Below, in pieces: positions 62,367-64,000 of a stretch of DNA of 64,000 bases (positions are counted from its first letter, which is position 1; every line of letters begins with the position of its first letter). Below the pieces are notes generated by a model that made no database searches, was not told where the DNA came from, and saw only the letters and a list, made by a program, of their open reading frames with translations. Origin of the DNA: Cyanophora paradoxa. Lineage: Eukaryota; Glaucocystophyceae; Cyanophorales; Cyanophoraceae. The DNA lies in NCBI GenBank assembly GCA_004431415.1, contig QPMI01000207.1:1-64000 (forward strand). Direction: 5' to 3'. The position numbers and the translations under genes are program-made.

Positions 62367-64000
62367 ATGGCGCGCCGCGGCGACGCAACCGACTCGTCTG
62401 GCAACTTCAGCGACTCGTTCGAGAGGTTCTACAATGCACCTCTATCTGAAGACGACAGCGACGCCTCCCCTCGCTTTGGGCCGCGCGGCGGAAACCCGAA
62501 CAAGGTCCCGTTAGCTACGGCCAGCTCCGCGCGCGTGCAGGGCAGGCAGAAGACTTCTCTCGATGGTACGGCACGGCCCAGGCGCCTCTGGCGTCGCTGG
62601 CGCTAACGGCGCACCGCATCCGCAGAGTCGACGAGCGACCTGAGCGAGGGGGAGCTCCAGAGCTTGGCGCAGCTGCGGGAGGAAGCGAAGCGCAGCGGCA
62701 CGGGCGTCTCTACTTCGGGCAGCCGCGACCCGTACTCCGGCATCGACCTCGGGTCCAACCCCTTCACGTCCTCGGCCGCCCCGCGCGGGGGCGCCGCGAG
62801 CGGCGCGCGGGACCCGTACGCGGCGATCGACCTGGCGGCGCCGCTGCCGGTGCCGCGGCGAGGCCAGGCGCGGGGCCAGGCGCTGGTGGCGGCGACGTCG
62901 CCGCTGCATCGCTCGCGGCCGCCGCCGTTCGAGTCGCTGCCGGAGGGCGACGACGCGTTCGAGTCGGCCTTCGACGAGGACCCCTTCAAGCTGGAGAGCG
63001 GCGAGCCGTCGCCGGCCGCCCGCCCCGAGCTCGCCGCCCGCCGCGCCCTCTACGGGGACGAGAGCGAGGGGGAGGGGGAGGACGAGGACCTGACGCTCGG
63101 GCCCGGCCCGCCGCTCCCGGGCCTCGAGGGCCCCGCCGCCAAGCCGGGGGCACCCCGCGAGCGCCCCCCCTCGCCCCTCTACTCCTCCCCCGACGCCAGC
63201 CCCGGCGCCGCCCCGGAGAGCGCGCCCAGCAGCGCCGCGCCGAGCTCGGGGCGGGCGGCGCCGCCTCCGCCCGAGGCGTCGGAGAGCCCGGGGGCCGGGG
63301 CGGGGGCCGGCGGGGCGGCGGACGACTCGTTCGGGCCGGAGGGGCGGAGGACGGCGAAGCGGAACCTGGACTTCGGGGCCGGGGCCGGCTCGGGGGAGCG
63401 GCGGAGCAAGGCGGTGAGCGCGAGCGTGGAGGCGCTGGTGGCGGAGGCGTCGGACGAGGAGGAGGCGCGCGAGGCGGAGCGCAAGCGCGACTTCTTCGCG
63501 CGCCTCGCGGAGACCCACGGGTGCGGGCCGCCCGCCGCCCCCAGCGCGCCCGAGCTGAGGGGGCGGGGGCAGGTCGGAGTCGCTGGACATCTCGCGCCTG
63601 CAGCAGACGCTCGACGCCGAGATCGCCGCCGAGGCCGACGAGGAGGACCGGGAGGAGCAGGCGGCCCCGGGGCCCGGCGCCGCCCCCGCCCCGCGGGCCC
63701 CGGCGGCCCCCGTGCCGGACCTGCTCGGCTCGTCGAGCCCCGCGCAGGGGCCGGCGGGGGCGGGGGCCGGGGGGCGCGCGGGGGCCGGAGCGACGAGGAC
63801 TCCGTGCGCATCACCTTCGCCTCCACCGCCCTCGCCTCCCGTGCGCCCCGCCCCTCTCCCCCGCCCTCCTCCCCGCTCACGCCCCGCAGCCCCGGCCCGC
63901 CCCTCGCCCATCGCCGAGTCCCCCTCGATGTCCGCCTCCGCCTCCCTATCCCCTCGCCGGCCCCGCCCGGCCTTCGCCCCAGCCCGCCGTCCACCTCACC
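62367..64000 (+). CDS. Acidic Ser/Ala/Pro-rich protein of unknown function (3' end outside window)
   Basis: ATG 62367 starts MARRGDATDSSGNFSDSFER, then FYNAPLSEDDSDASPRFGPR. A 60-nt intron (GTACGGCAC...CATCCGCAG) joins KTSLD to ESTSDLSEGELQSLAQLREE (62630 onward). Two related segments, SRDPYSGIDLGSNPF and ARDPYAAIDLAAPLP, are followed by acidic FESLPEGDDAFESAFDEDPF and YGDESEGEGEDEDLTLGPGP. A long Ala/Pro/Ser stretch leads to GRRTAKRNLDFGAGAGSGER, VSASVEALVAEASDEEEARE and AERKRDFFARLAETHG. Intron 63521-63572 follows, then SESLDISRLQQTLDAEIAAE and more Pro/Ala-rich sequence to the window edge. The DPF/NPF-like short motifs (SNPF, EDPF) recall endocytic adaptors, but this is weak. No domain is recognised. 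Confidence 0.55.
63521..63572 (+). other. Typical short GT-AG intron (52 nt)
   Basis: It lies between RLAETH(G) and SESLDISRLQQ, phase 2. It begins GTGCGGGCCGCCCG and ends GAGCTGAGGGGGCGGGGGCAG, with the same CTGAG and G-rich end as the DUSP12 intron 50 kb away. Confidence 0.7.

Overview
The window is nuclear DNA from a eukaryotic micro-organism with a very GC-rich, gene-dense genome. Nearly every gene is cut by many short introns (about 35-90 nt). These begin GTGCG/GTGCC or, unusually often, GCGCG/GCCCG; they have a C-rich body, a CTGA(C/G) branch-like motif 10-20 nt before the end, and close with GCAG. No bacterial operon structure, rRNA or convincing tRNA is seen. The gene content (NRT2 nitrate transporter, CrtI-type carotenoid desaturase, AP2-like DNA-binding modules, class III adenylyl cyclase) suggests a free-living alga or related protist. 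Haptophyte- or pelagophyte-like lineages are candidates, but nothing here fixes the group. Gene spans below run from inferred start to stop; exon borders were worked out by eye from reading-frame continuity and family conservation.

Layout. 1-10.8 kb: end of an O-methyltransferase (+); a TrmA/RlmD-type RNA methyltransferase with a Gly-Tyr-Arg tail (-); RNA polymerase III subunit RPC7 (-); a fungal-like CrtI desaturase (+); an acid lipase (-). 11.3-15.1 kb: DUSP12/YVH1 phosphatase (+) converging on an NRT2 nitrate transporter (-) that appears to lack its last helices. 15.4-23 kb: a long exon chain encoding a USP deubiquitinase, AT-hooks, a CW zinc finger, 45-residue repeats, an AP2-like domain and C2H2 fingers; it may be one gene or two. 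23.6-28.4 kb: an arrestin-fold protein with a long low-complexity tail. 28.4-30.5 kb: non-coding. 30.5-38.5 kb: ARMT1/DUF89 phosphatase (-), a small unknown gene (+), EBP2 (-) and PLRG1 (+), the last two head to head with 60 bp between start codons; PLRG1 contains four 172-bp tandem repeats. 38.9-46.1 kb: a 7.2-kb soluble adenylyl cyclase gene (-). 47.2-49.7 kb: a divergent PARG-like gene (-) and a tiny His/Lys-rich protein (-). 50.1-54.5 kb: a protein with four copies of an AP2-like module (+). 54.8-62.2 kb: a helical-repeat protein (-) and the splicing factor PRP6 (-). 62.4 kb to the end: an acidic Ser-rich protein (+) that runs off the window.

Themes. Several genes serve nuclear RNA work (RPC7, EBP2, PLRG1, PRP6, RNA methyltransferase, DUSP12), but neighbours do not form pathways. 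The most unusual features are the intron style with frequent GC-AG introns, the chromatin-type deubiquitinase fusion, the tandem AP2-like module gene and the 172-bp repeats inside PLRG1. Three apparent one-base breaks in GC-rich coding repeats suggest that assembly errors may be present.
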